From NCBI RefSeq assembly GCF_005863245.1, contig NZ_VBUT01000002.1, positions 372,001 through 436,000 of the forward strand: 64,000 nucleotides of DNA. The letters are read 5' to 3'. Under the pieces are notes generated by a model. That model searched no databases. It worked only from the letters and a program-made list of their open reading frames with translations, and had not been told where the DNA came from. The stretch's first letter is position 1; every line of letters starts with the position of its first letter. The DNA comes from Nocardia cyriacigeorgica (GTDB lineage Bacteria; Actinomycetota; Actinomycetes; Mycobacteriales; Mycobacteriaceae). Position numbers and translations under genes: made by a program. Shown piece after piece: positions 29,428 to 37,682 of the stretch.

Positions 29428-30929
29428 CCGGGGACGCGAGCAGCCTCGACGCGCGGGCCGCGCTGCCGCCCTTGCTCGAACGGGTGCACATGGTCGGCAT
29501 CGGCGGCGCCGGGATGTCCGGCATCGCCCGGATCCTGCTCTCCCGCGGTGGTGCGGTGTCCGGCTCCGATGCCAAGGAGAGCCGCGGTGTGCTCGCGCTG
29601 CGCGCCCGCGGCGCCCAGGTGCGCATCGGCCACGACGCCAGCGCGCTGGACCTGCTGCCCGGCGGCCCGACCGTGGTGGTCACCACCTACGCCGCGATTC
29701 CCAAGACCAATCCCGAACTGGTCGAGGCGAATCGGCGCGACATCCCGGTACTGCTGCGACCGGCCGTGCTGGCCTCGCTGATGAGCGGGCACCGCACGCT
29801 GCTGGTGTCGGGCACCCACGGCAAGACCTCAACCACCTCGATGCTGATCGTGGCGTTGCAGCACTGCGGGGTCGACCCGTCCTTCGCGGTGGGCGGTGAA
29901 CTCAACGAGGCGGGCACCAACGCCCACCACGGCAGTGGCGACATCTTCGTCGCCGAGGCCGACGAGAGCGACGGCTCACTGCTGCAATACGACCCCGACG
30001 TCGCCGTGGTCACCAATATCGAATCCGATCACCTGGACTACTTCGGCTCCGACGAGGCCTACACCCAGGTCTTCGACGATTTCGCCGACCGGCTCGCCCC
30101 CGGCGGCCTGCTGGTGGTGTGCCTCGACGACCCCGGTTCGCGGGCGCTGGCCGAGCGCGTCGGTGACCGGCTGGCCGAGAAGGGCGTGCGGGTCCTCGGT
30201 TACGGTTCCGGCGATCTGAGCGATGCCCCGGTGCCGGTCGGGGTCCGGCTGCACAGCTGGGAGCCGCGCGATGTCGGGGGATTGGCGCAATTCCAGCTCG
30301 ACGGCGAGACCACCCCGCGCACCCTGCGGCTGTCGGTGCCCGGCAGGCATATGGCGCTCAACGCGCTGGCCGCACTGCTGGCCGCGCGTGCCGCCGGCGC
30401 CGATCTCGACGAGATCATCCAGGGCCTGGAGGGATTCGGCGGGGTGCACCGCCGGTTCCAGTTCGTCGGCCGGGAGAACGGCGTGCGGGTCTTCGACGAT
30501 TACGCCCACCATCCCACCGAGGTGCGCGCCGTGCTCGGCGCCGCGGCGGCACTGGTCGAACAGGAAGCCGCCGACGGTGCCCGTTCGCGGCGCGGCCGGG
30601 TGATCGTGGTGTTCCAGCCGCATCTCTACAGCCGCACCGCGACCTTCGCCACGGAGTTCGGCGCCGCGCTCGGCCTGGCCGACGAGGTGGTGGTGCTCGA
30701 CGTCTACGGCGCCCGCGAGGAGCCGCTGCCCGGCGTCAACGGCGCGCTGGTGGCCCAGTCGGTCACCAAACCGGTGCATTACCAACCCGATATGTCCCGG
30801 GTGGGACGGCAGGTGGCGGGGCTGGCGCTGCCCGGGGACGTGGTGATCACCATGGGCGCGGGCGATGTCACCATGCTCGGCAGCCAGATCCTCGACGGGC
30901 TACGCGCGCGTCCGCAGTTCGGGCGGTGA
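29424..30929 (+). CDS. murC: UDP-MurNAc: L-alanine ligase MurC
   Basis: A 501-residue Mur ligase: [19 protein letters not shown] at the start, the ATP loop [13 protein letters not shown] near residue 130, [28 protein letters not shown], and [16 protein letters not shown] with [14 protein letters not shown] in the C-domain. It attaches the first L-Ala to UDP-MurNAc. The ATG overlaps the murG stop. The ftsQ start lies 6 bp after its stop. Confidence 0.97.
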   Translation: MTGDASSLDARAALPPLLERVHMVGIGGAGMSGIARILLSRGGAVSGSDAKESRGVLALRARGAQVRIGHDASALDLLPGGPTVVVTTYAAIPKTNPELVEANRRDIPVLLRPAVLASLMSGHRTLLVSGTHGKTSTTSMLIVALQHCGVDPSFAVGGELNEAGTNAHHGSGDIFVAEADESDGSLLQYDPDVAVVTNIESDHLDYFGSDEAYTQVFDDFADRLAPGGLLVVCLDDPGSRALAERVGDRLAEKGVRVLGYGSGDLSDAPVPVGVRLHSWEPRDVGGLAQFQLDGETTPRTLRLSVPGRHMALNALAALLAARAAGADLDEIIQGLEGFGGVHRRFQFVGRENGVRVFDDYAHHPTEVRAVLGAAAALVEQEAADGARSRRGRVIVVFQPHLYSRTATFATEFGAALGLADEVVVLDVYGAREEPLPGVNGALVAQSVTKPVHYQPDMSRVGRQVAGLALPGDVVITMGAGDVTMLGSQILDGLRARPQFGR

Positions 30930-30935
30930 GCGCCG

Positions 30936-31628
30936 GTGCGGTCCGGAGCCGAGCTGTTCGGTGCGCGTCGGTGGCGCCGGATCCGGCTGTGGGGATTGCC
31001 CGCGGTGTGCCTGCTGATCACCGTCATCGTGGTGGCCTGGTTCACGCCGCTGCTGTCGGTGCGGGCGGTGCAGATCCAGGGGCTGTCGGCGGTCCCGGAG
31101 GAGCGGGTGCGGGAGTTACTCGAGATTCCGGACGGGCAGTCGATGCTGCGCATCGATACCGCCGCCATGGCCGCGCGGGTGGCGAGCATCCCGAAGGTGA
31201 GCACGGTGCGGGTGCAGCGCTCGTTCCCGTCGACGGTGCGGGTGACGATCACCGAGCGCACACCGGTGCTGTTCTACACCAGCGAGCGTGGGGCGCATCT
31301 GCTCGACGCCCAGAGCGTCGAGTACGCGATCGAGCCGCCGCCGATCGGCGTGCCGGAACTGAAGGCCGGCCATCCCGGCAGCGCCGACCCGGGCACCCGG
31401 GCCGCGGTCGCGGTGGTCACGGCGTTGCCGCCGGCGCTGAGAGTGCAGGTGGGCGAGGTTGCGGTACGGTCGATTTCGGATATTTCGCTGCGGCTGCGCG
31501 ATGGCCGCACGGTACTGTGGGGCGGGGCCGACGATGCCGAACGCAAGGTGGCGGTGGTCGGTCCGCTGCTGACCCGCCCCGGCACGGTGTTCGACGTGTC
31601 GAGCCCCGATCTGGTGACGGTAAAATGA
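30936..31628 (+). CDS. ftsQ: Division protein FtsQ
   Basis: A 230-residue bitopic protein: a short basic N-terminus, one membrane helix (about 18-40, LWGLPAVCLLITVIVVAWFTPLL), a POTRA domain starting VRAVQIQGLSAVPEERVRELLEI, and the FtsQ domain with VSTVRVQRSFPSTVRVTITERTPV. It belongs to the divisome with the FtsL-like protein. The start is GTG 30936. The protein is shorter than mycobacterial FtsQ because its N-terminal cytoplasmic part is small. Confidence 0.93.
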   Translation: MRSGAELFGARRWRRIRLWGLPAVCLLITVIVVAWFTPLLSVRAVQIQGLSAVPEERVRELLEIPDGQSMLRIDTAAMAARVASIPKVSTVRVQRSFPSTVRVTITERTPVLFYTSERGAHLLDAQSVEYAIEPPPIGVPELKAGHPGSADPGTRAAVAVVTALPPALRVQVGEVAVRSISDISLRLRDGRTVLWGGADDAERKVAVVGPLLTRPGTVFDVSSPDLVTVK

Positions 31629-31992
31629 TCGAAGTCCATCGAACTCGGCGTGATACCCCTTGTGTCCGGCGAGTTTTCGGTGGCGATCCGGGAGGCGTCC
31701 CCGCAACGGGATTCCCGCCGGGGGGCAACCGACCACGATACGACGTCCGGCGTGTCGGCACGAGCGGGATCACACAAGATTCTGATTCTCGTCTCGGCGC
31801 GCCTGCGCGCGGATCGCGTCGGCTGCGAATAGCGTTCGGCACCAGTCGGATACTTGACATAACGCCAACCCTATGGTTGAGGTTTAGGGTTTGCTCGAGT
31901 CGCGGACCGCTGGGAGACACGGCCCGGCCGACGCGGATCGGTGCCGAGCATCCGGAAACGACAGGCTTTGGATCGAAGGAAGGCGAGAGCCC
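31629..31992 (+). promoter_or_regulatory. ftsQ-ftsZ intergenic region with candidate ftsZ promoters and an inverted repeat
   Basis: This 364-bp gap has no convincing gene. TTGACA lies at 31854-31859. Two TANNNT hexamers follow, TATGGT (31872-31877) and TAGGGT (31885-31890), at spacings of 12 and 25, so neither pairs well with TTGACA. AACCCTA (31867-31873) and TAGGGTT (31885-31891) form a perfect 7-bp inverted repeat with an 11-nt loop that covers both -10 candidates. ftsZ probably has its own regulated promoter here. Confidence 0.55.
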
Positions 31993-33234
31993 ATGACGCC
32001 CCCGCACAACTACCTTGCAGTGATCAAGGTCGTCGGTATCGGCGGCGGCGGCGTGAACGCCGTCAACCGGATGATCGAACAGGGACTCAAGGGAGTCGAG
32101 TTCATCGCGGTCAACACCGACGCCCAGGCGCTGCTGATGAGTGATGCCGACGTCAAACTCGACGTCGGCCGCGAACTCACCCGCGGCCTGGGAGCCGGCG
32201 CCGATCCCGAGGTCGGCCGCAAGGCCGCAGAGGATCACAAGGACGAGATCGAAGAGGTGCTCAAGGGCGCCGACATGGTCTTCGTCACCGCAGGCGAGGG
32301 CGGTGGCACCGGTACCGGTGGCGCACCCGTCGTCGCCAGCATCGCGCGCAAGCTCGGTGCGCTCACCATCGGCGTGGTCACCCGCCCGTTCTCCTTCGAG
32401 GGCAAGCGGCGCGGCAACCAGGCCGAGGTCGGCATCAATATGCTGCGCGAATCCTGCGACACCCTGATCGTCATCCCGAACGATCGGCTGCTGCAACTCG
32501 GCGACGCGGCGGTGAGCCTGATGGACGCCTTCCGCTCCGCCGACGAGGTGCTGCTCAACGGTGTCCAGGGCATCACCGACCTGATCACCACCCCGGGCCT
32601 GATCAACGTCGACTTCGCCGACGTCAAGAGCGTCATGTCGGGTGCGGGCAGCGCGCTCATGGGCATCGGCTCCTCGCGCGGTGAGGGCCGATCGGTGAAG
32701 GCGGCCGAGGCGGCGATCAACTCGCCGCTGCTGGAAGCCTCGATGGACGGTGCGCACGGCGTGCTGCTGTCGATCGCCGGCGGCTCGGACCTGGGTCTGT
32801 TCGAGATCAACGAGGCGGCCTCGCTGGTTCAGGAAGCCGCGCACATCGAGGCCAACATCATCTTCGGTACCGTCATCGACGATTCGCTCGGCGACGAAGT
32901 GCGCGTCACCGTCATCGCGGCCGGTTTCGACGGCGGCGGACCGGCCCGGCGCACCTTCGACCCGGCCACCACCCGCGGCACCATCGGCGCGGGCCGGGCC
33001 GGCGAGATCGGCCAGAGCCGCAGCACCGAGTCGAGCGCGCGTCCGGCCGAGAGCCCGGCGGCGGCTACGTCCAGCAGCGTGAGCAGGGGACCGGCGCCGA
33101 GCTACCGCGACGACCGGCCCCGTCCGGCGGCCGATCCCATCGCAAGCCACACCGGCCGTTCGCACACCCCGCCGCCGGACACCGGCGACGATGACGACGA
33201 CGACGTCGACGTCCCGTCGTTCATGCGACGCTGA
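31993..33234 (+). CDS. ftsZ: Cell division GTPase FtsZ
   Basis: A 413-residue tubulin homologue. It opens [20 protein letters not shown] as in mycobacteria. The GTP loop is [12 protein letters not shown] near residue 103, and the T7 synergy loop ([12 protein letters not shown]) is near residue 205. After about residue 320 comes a variable linker, ending in the conserved tail [10 protein letters not shown] that binds SepF and FtsW. It assembles the Z-ring. I chose ATG 31993; the frame is open 34 codons further upstream, but that part lacks conservation and overlaps the promoter region. GGAAGG precedes the start. Confidence 0.97.
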   Translation: MTPPHNYLAVIKVVGIGGGGVNAVNRMIEQGLKGVEFIAVNTDAQALLMSDADVKLDVGRELTRGLGAGADPEVGRKAAEDHKDEIEEVLKGADMVFVTAGEGGGTGTGGAPVVASIARKLGALTIGVVTRPFSFEGKRRGNQAEVGINMLRESCDTLIVIPNDRLLQLGDAAVSLMDAFRSADEVLLNGVQGITDLITTPGLINVDFADVKSVMSGAGSALMGIGSSRGEGRSVKAAEAAINSPLLEASMDGAHGVLLSIAGGSDLGLFEINEAASLVQEAAHIEANIIFGTVIDDSLGDEVRVTVIAAGFDGGGPARRTFDPATTRGTIGAGRAGEIGQSRSTESSARPAESPAAATSSSVSRGPAPSYRDDRPRPAADPIASHTGRSHTPPPDTGDDDDDDVDVPSFMRR

Positions 33235-33280
33235 TCACCCCGGTACACCCGCGCTGACCGGCGCAGAGCCGGCAGCCGAC

Positions 33281-33293
33281 TACGCTCGTCGGC
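33281..33293 (+). promoter_or_regulatory. -10 hexamer giving a leaderless pgeF transcript
   Basis: TACGCT at 33281-33286 is followed by exactly 7 nt and then the ATG of pgeF, which has no ribosome site. This is the geometry of a leaderless actinobacterial promoter. Confidence 0.5.
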
Positions 33294-34031
33294 ATGACAT
33301 CGGTTTCGGTTCGCACTGTCCGGCGAGTGGTCACGACGCGGGCCGGAGGCTTCTCCGCCGCACCGTACGACTCGTTCAATCTCGGCGACCACGTCGGTGA
33401 CGATCCGCAGGCCGTGCGCCGCAACCGCGAGCGGCTCGCCGAGACCATCGGGCTACCGCCGCAGCGGCTGGTCTGGATGGAACAGATCCACGGCCGCAAT
33501 GTCGAGATCGTCGACGGGCCGCGCGCCGAGCCGGTACCGGCCACCGACGCGCTGGTGACCACCGTCGGTGGCCTGGCATTGGTGGTCGTCACCGCCGACT
33601 GTGTGCCGATCCTGCTCTCCGATGACGAGGCCGGGGTGATCGCCGCCGTGCACGCCGGCCGGATCGGCGCCCGCATCGGCATCGTGCCCCGGGTACTGGA
33701 CGCCATGGTCTCGGTCGGTGCGCGCGTCGACCGCATCGGCGCCTTCCTCGGACCCGCCGCCAGTGGGCGTCAGTACGAGGTGCCCGCCGAGATGCGCGCC
33801 GATGTGGAACGGCATCTGCCCGGCAGTGCCACCACCACCGAACGCGGCACACCCGGACTGGATCTGCGGGCCGGTCTACGCCGACAGCTCACCAGCGCGG
33901 GCGTCGGCGCCGTCGCCGTCGACCCGCGCTGCACGATCGAGGACAAGACACTGTTCAGCCACCGCCGCGGCGCACCCACCGGCCGGCTCGGCGGGGTCAT
34001 CTGGATGCAGGAAGGGGAGCCGCACGCGTGA
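33294..34031 (+). CDS. pgeF: Peptidoglycan editing factor PgeF (YfiH/LACC1 family)
   Basis: A 245-residue member of the copper-oxidoreductase-like YfiH family. It opens RVVTTRAGGFSAAPYDSFNLGDHVGDD and has WMEQIHGRNV with the metal-site His, VVVTADCVPILL with the catalytic Cys, AVHAGRIGARIGIV and FLGPAASGRQYEV. E. coli YfiH hydrolyses UDP-MurNAc-L-Ser errors; human LACC1 is a purine nucleoside-processing enzyme. It lies between ftsZ and yggS as in mycobacteria (Rv2149c). Its stop overlaps the next GTG. Confidence 0.9.
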   Translation: MTSVSVRTVRRVVTTRAGGFSAAPYDSFNLGDHVGDDPQAVRRNRERLAETIGLPPQRLVWMEQIHGRNVEIVDGPRAEPVPATDALVTTVGGLALVVVTADCVPILLSDDEAGVIAAVHAGRIGARIGIVPRVLDAMVSVGARVDRIGAFLGPAASGRQYEVPAEMRADVERHLPGSATTTERGTPGLDLRAGLRRQLTSAGVGAVAVDPRCTIEDKTLFSHRRGAPTGRLGGVIWMQEGEPHA

Positions 34032-34774
34032 GTCCGACGAGCACCGCTCAGACCCTCGACCGCCGCACCACCGAACTGGCCACCAACCTGGCCGGGTTGC
34101 TCGACCGCATCGACGCCGCCTGCGCGGCCGCCGGGCGTGACCCGGGCAGCGTCCGGCTGCTACCGGTGACCAAATTCTTCCCCGCCGCGGACGTGGACAT
34201 CCTTTATAGCCTCGGCCGCAGGGAGTTCGGTGAATCACGTGAGCAGGAAGCCGGCGCGAAAGTGTCCGAACTCACCCGGCACCCCGATATCCGGTGGCAC
34301 ATGATCGGCCGGCTGCAACGCAACAAGGCCAAATCGGTGGCCCGCTGGGCGCATACGGTGCATTCGGTGGACAGCGAACGATTGGCAACGGCCCTTGACG
34401 TCGCGGCCGCCGCGGCGCTCGACGCCGGCGAACGCCGGGAACCGCTCAACGTGCTCATCCAGGTGAGGCTGGACGAGGACCCGGGTCGCGGCGGTGTCGC
34501 GCCGGATGCCGTTGCGGCACTTGCCGATCGGATCGCGCAAGCGCCCGCGCTGCGGCTGTCCGGCCTGATGGCGATACCTCCGCTGGAGGTGGAACCGGCC
34601 GCCGCGTTCGCACGGCTGGCGGCTGTACACGCCGAGCTGACCGCCGCTCATCCCGGCGCGTCGGAATTGTCGGCCGGAATGTCGGGAGATCTGGAATCGG
34701 CGATCGAACACGGATCCACCTGTGTGCGTGTCGGTACCGCTCTCATGGGCGCCCGACCGATAACCTCGGCGTAG
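34028..34774 (+). CDS. YggS family pyridoxal-phosphate homeostasis protein
   Basis: A 248-residue single-domain PLP-binding barrel. LLPVTKFFPAADVDILYSLG carries the PLP lysine, and FGESREQEAGAKVSEL, WHMIGRLQRNKAKSVARW and SAGMSGDLESAIEHGSTCVRVGTALMG are the other family motifs. It buffers PLP and amino-acid/keto-acid pools in the cytosol; no catalytic activity is known. It starts with GTG 34028 overlapping the pgeF stop. It corresponds to Rv2148c and precedes sepF. Confidence 0.93.
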   Translation: MSPTSTAQTLDRRTTELATNLAGLLDRIDAACAAAGRDPGSVRLLPVTKFFPAADVDILYSLGRREFGESREQEAGAKVSELTRHPDIRWHMIGRLQRNKAKSVARWAHTVHSVDSERLATALDVAAAAALDAGERREPLNVLIQVRLDEDPGRGGVAPDAVAALADRIAQAPALRLSGLMAIPPLEVEPAAAFARLAAVHAELTAAHPGASELSAGMSGDLESAIEHGSTCVRVGTALMGARPITSA

Positions 34775-34881
34775 CAAAGAAACCTCATCAGTCACATTCG
34801 ACACATATGCTGGGACCGACGAGGGGCTGAGCAAGACTTCAACACCCGGCCGTCACCGGGGCCGAAGGAAGGTCGACCAGG

Positions 34882-35031
34882 ATGAGCGAGCGAAGTGAGC
34901 GAGCGATACACACCGCCACCATCGTGGTCACGGCGGAGTCGGGTGTCGGCAAGGGGGAGGATATGAGCGAGCGTGGGACCAGGGCCGTCGTGGCCATGCC
35001 CGAGGCGAGCGTTAGCGAGGTGGAACGATGA
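34882..35031 (+). CDS. Putative 49-residue ORF overlapping the sepF start
   Basis: ATG 34882 opens a 49-codon frame whose TGA (35029-35031) overlaps the sepF ATG as ATGA. It begins [16 protein letters not shown] and repeats MSERG near residue 28. GAAGGAAGG lies about 8 nt upstream. The DNA has several GAGCGAG motifs (34885-34905, 34966-34972, 35002), a repeat style common in Corynebacteriales intergenic DNA, so it may be a repeat rather than a gene. If translated it could couple ribosomes into sepF. No known domain. Confidence 0.35.
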   Translation: MSERSERAIHTATIVVTAESGVGKGEDMSERGTRAVVAMPEASVSEVER

Positions 35032-35792
35032 GTACCCTGCACAAATTCAAGGCCTACTTCGGCATGGTTCCGCTCGAGGATTACGAAGACGACTACGTCG
35101 ACGATCGTGGCCCTCGCCCGATGGACGAACGCGGCACGCGCCGGCCTCGCGACTACGCCGACCGGCCCGGCTACGGCGCCGACCGGTACGCCGACGACCG
35201 CTACGACGACGCCGAGTTCGACGAGCCGGCCTACAAGTCGCCGTACCAGGCCGGCTACCCGCCCGCCCGGCGCGACGACTACACCCCCGAGAGCTACGGC
35301 GACGACCGTTACGAGGCGCCGCGCCGCCCCACGCGCATCGACGCCGCGGCCGCGGGCCGGTTCCGGGCCGGCGGTAGCGCGCCGATCATGCGTGGCGCCA
35401 CTCGTGGTGCGCTCGCCGTCGATCCCGAGGCCGAGGAACGGCGACTGGAAGAGCGGATGCGTCCCGATCCCGTCGTCGCCCGCCGTCCCGCGATCTTCGA
35501 GGACGGAGGTCCCTTGTCCAAGATCACGACGCTGCGCCCGCGCGACTACAGCGAGGCCAGGATCATCGGCGAGCGGTTCCGCGAGGGCAACCCGGTGATC
35601 ATGGACCTGGTCGATCTCAGCAACGCCGACGCGAAACGACTGGTCGACTTCGCCGCGGGCCTGGCCTTCGCGCTGCGCGGCTCCTTCGACAAGGTGGCCA
35701 CCAAGGTGTTCCTGCTCTCACCTGCCGATGTCGACGTATCGGCCGAGGAACGCCGCCGGATCGCCGAAACAGGCTTCTACAACCAGAAATAG
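35028..35792 (+). CDS. sepF: Cell division protein SepF
   Basis: A 254-residue protein: an N-terminal amphipathic membrane-binding helix ([15 protein letters not shown]), a long acidic Asp/Tyr/Arg-rich linker (about 15-130), and the SepF core from about residue 160 ([31 protein letters not shown], then [28 protein letters not shown]). It tethers FtsZ to the membrane and is the main anchor in actinobacteria, which lack FtsA and ZipA. The ATG overlaps the stop of the 49-codon ORF. Confidence 0.95.
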   Translation: MSTLHKFKAYFGMVPLEDYEDDYVDDRGPRPMDERGTRRPRDYADRPGYGADRYADDRYDDAEFDEPAYKSPYQAGYPPARRDDYTPESYGDDRYEAPRRPTRIDAAAAGRFRAGGSAPIMRGATRGALAVDPEAEERRLEERMRPDPVVARRPAIFEDGGPLSKITTLRPRDYSEARIIGERFREGNPVIMDLVDLSNADAKRLVDFAAGLAFALRGSFDKVATKVFLLSPADVDVSAEERRRIAETGFYNQK

Positions 35793-35881
35793 GAACATGA
35801 ACCGGGGGGAGAGCCGGATGCGGGTCGAACTGGTCGGCGCGGCCATTTTGCACGCCGCCGATTTTGCGGCAGAGTGAGGTC

Positions 35882-36184
35882 GTGGCCTTGTTCGCGGTGC
35901 TGTACTTCGTGCTGTTCATCTTCTGGCTGTTGCTGATCAGCCGGGTGATCGTCGAGTTCATCCGTAGCTTCGCCCGTGACTGGCGCCCCAGCGGCATCGT
36001 GGTCGTCATCCTCGAGGTGATCTTCACGATCACCGATCCTCCGGTGAAACTCCTGAGGCGGTTGATACCACCGGTGTCATTGGGGGGAATTCGGCTCGAT
36101 CTGTCGATAATGGTCCTGCTATTCATCGTCTTCATCCTGATGTCGATCGTGAGCAGGCTCGGGCAGCCGGTAGCCCCGGTGTGA
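35882..36184 (+). CDS. YggT family membrane protein
   Basis: A 100-residue protein with two hydrophobic regions (about 1-20 and 75-95) around a conserved SRVIVEFIRSFARDW and ITDPPVKLLRRLIPP. It matches the actinobacterial YggT proteins between sepF and divIVA (Rv2146c). The function is unknown, perhaps linked to division or osmotic tolerance. I chose GTG 35882, which aligns with the mycobacterial start and has GTGAGG just upstream; a TTG 18 nt earlier is in frame. Confidence 0.88.
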   Translation: MALFAVLYFVLFIFWLLLISRVIVEFIRSFARDWRPSGIVVVILEVIFTITDPPVKLLRRLIPPVSLGGIRLDLSIMVLLFIVFILMSIVSRLGQPVAPV

Positions 36185-36253
36185 CAGAATGGGCCGAGGA
36201 CACAGCTCGCCAGATCTGCTAGATCTCCAAAAGACGCGTGAAGGGATCCTTCC

Positions 36254-37102
36254 ATGCCGCTGACCCCAGCCGATGTGCACAACGTCGCGTTCAGCAAACC
36301 GCCGATCGGGAAGCGCGGCTACAACGAAGACGAAGTAGACGCCTTCCTGGATCTCGTGGAGCAGGAGCTTTCGCGCCTGATCGAGGAGAACGCAGATCTG
36401 CGCCAGCGGGTTGCCGAGCTCGATTCCGAGCTGGCCGATGCGAAGAAGAACCGGGGCAATGCGGCCGTCGCCACCGCGAAACAGCCGGTCCAGCAGGCAC
36501 CTCCGCCCGAACCGGTGAAACCGCCGGTGCCTGCGGCGCCGCCGGCACCGATTGCCGCGCCCGCGCCCGCCGCCAAGGATCCCGCCGGCGCGGACTCCAA
36601 TCTGCAGGCCGCCAAGGTGCTCAGCCTCGCCCAGGAGATGGCCGACCGCCTCACCAGCGACGCCAAGACCGAAGCTGAGAATTTGCTGTCGAATGCCCGG
36701 GCGAATTCCGAGCGACTCGTCGGCGATGCCCGCACCCGGTCCGAGGCGATGATCGCCGACGCCCGCCAGAAGTCCGAAGCGATGCTGTCGGACGCGCAGA
36801 CCCGTTCGGACAACCAGCTGCGCCAGGCCAAGGAGAAGGCCGACGCCCTGCAAGCCGACGCCGAGCGCAAGCACACCGAGATCATGGCGACCATCACCCA
36901 GCAGCGCACGGTGCTGGAGAGCCGGATCGAGCAGCTCAAGACCTTCGAGCGCGAGTACCGCGTGCGGCTGAAGTCCTACCTGGAATCGCAGCTCGAAGAG
37001 CTGGAGAACCGCGGTTCCGCGGTGCCAGTCGACGGCGGCGAGGCCTTCGACACCGGATCGAACAACCTCGCGCCCGCGTCGTTCGCCAAGGGTGGCAAAT
37101 AG
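36254..37102 (+). CDS. wag31: Polar growth protein DivIVA/Wag31
   Basis: A 282-residue coiled-coil protein. The N-terminal DivIVA membrane-binding domain reads [40 protein letters not shown] Pro/Ala-rich linker (about 75-115) separates it from a long coiled coil (about 120-250) with repeated AxS/xxAR heptads. It recruits wall synthesis to the poles and is essential in mycobacteria. AAGGGA lies ahead of ATG 36254. It follows yggT as in other Corynebacteriales. Confidence 0.96.
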   Translation: MPLTPADVHNVAFSKPPIGKRGYNEDEVDAFLDLVEQELSRLIEENADLRQRVAELDSELADAKKNRGNAAVATAKQPVQQAPPPEPVKPPVPAAPPAPIAAPAPAAKDPAGADSNLQAAKVLSLAQEMADRLTSDAKTEAENLLSNARANSERLVGDARTRSEAMIADARQKSEAMLSDAQTRSDNQLRQAKEKADALQADAERKHTEIMATITQQRTVLESRIEQLKTFEREYRVRLKSYLESQLEELENRGSAVPVDGGEAFDTGSNNLAPASFAKGGK

Positions 37103-37150
37103 TCACACCCCAGACGCAGTCGGGCCGCCTGGCATCCCCTGGGGGTCACC

Positions 37151-37351
37151 ATGCTCGTCTTGACGCTTGTCCTCGCCGCCATCGGCTTCGCCCTGCTGGT
37201 CGCGGCACTGACCACCGGTTCGGTGGTCTGGGCGTGGGGCTGCATCGTGGTGTGTGTGATCGGTGCGGTGTTGTTGCTGGTGAGCGCGTTGTCGATGGGC
37301 AAACCCGAAGGTGACGACCCGCCCCCGCAGGGCAGGCATGCCAAGCGCTGA
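37151..37351 (+). CDS. Small two-helix membrane protein (Rv2144c-like)
   Basis: A 66-residue protein made of two hydrophobic helices (about 2-22 and 25-45) with a charged tail GKPEGDDPPPQGRHAKR. It occupies the position of small membrane proteins downstream of wag31 in mycobacteria. The function is unknown. The ATG follows GGGGGTCACC, a modest ribosome site. Confidence 0.72.
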   Translation: MLVLTLVLAAIGFALLVAALTTGSVVWAWGCIVVCVIGAVLLLVSALSMGKPEGDDPPPQGRHAKR

Positions 37352-37419
37352 GCGTTTGCCGGTTCGCGTGGCCGTCGCGGTGAGCGCGGCACCCGAAATA
37401 CTGGTTTGACCGAACTGGT

Positions 37420-37425
37420 TAGAAT
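37420..37425 (+). promoter_or_regulatory. -10 hexamer of the ileS T-box transcript
   Basis: TAGAAT fits TANNNT and would start transcription near 37432, just before the T-box. A TTGACC at 37406 is too close to serve as its -35. Confidence 0.45.
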
Positions 37426-37431
37426 CAAACA

Positions 37432-37675
37432 TGAATACGGCGTCGATCCGGCCATCACCGGGGAGCCTTCGGAAGAACGGTGTGTTCGCCCTGGTAGGGC
37501 CGCCGCACACTCACTAGAACCGAACGGGAGAGCCCGTCACAGCTCATGACGAGAGGTCCGGTGCCGGTAGGGGCGCCTGGACAAGCGGGGTGGTACCGCG
37601 GTTTCGGCGCACCGGGCGCCGGAGTCGTCCCCGTGCCGAGGAGAGTGCGCTACGGCGCACGGGCACGAGGAGACG
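37432..37675 (+). promoter_or_regulatory. T-box riboswitch controlling ileS (specifier AUC)
   Basis: The leader contains the diagnostic T-box TGGTACCGCG at 37591-37600, inside GGGGTGGTACCGCGG. An AUC triplet at 37454-37456, in a short first hairpin (CCGGCC-ATC-ACCGG), is the isoleucine specifier. This fits the ultrashort stem-I T-boxes of actinobacteria. A hairpin (CGTGCC near 37632 with GGCACG near 37662, enclosing GTGCGC/GCGCAC) lies next to the GAGGAG ribosome site, so control is probably at translation. Uncharged tRNA-Ile should switch ileS on. Confidence 0.88.
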
Positions 37676-37682
37676 CACCGCG

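Noticed and set aside
31650..31832. A 60-codon frame between ftsQ and ftsZ
   Set aside because: No ribosome site, no conserved residues, and the region is better explained as promoter DNA.
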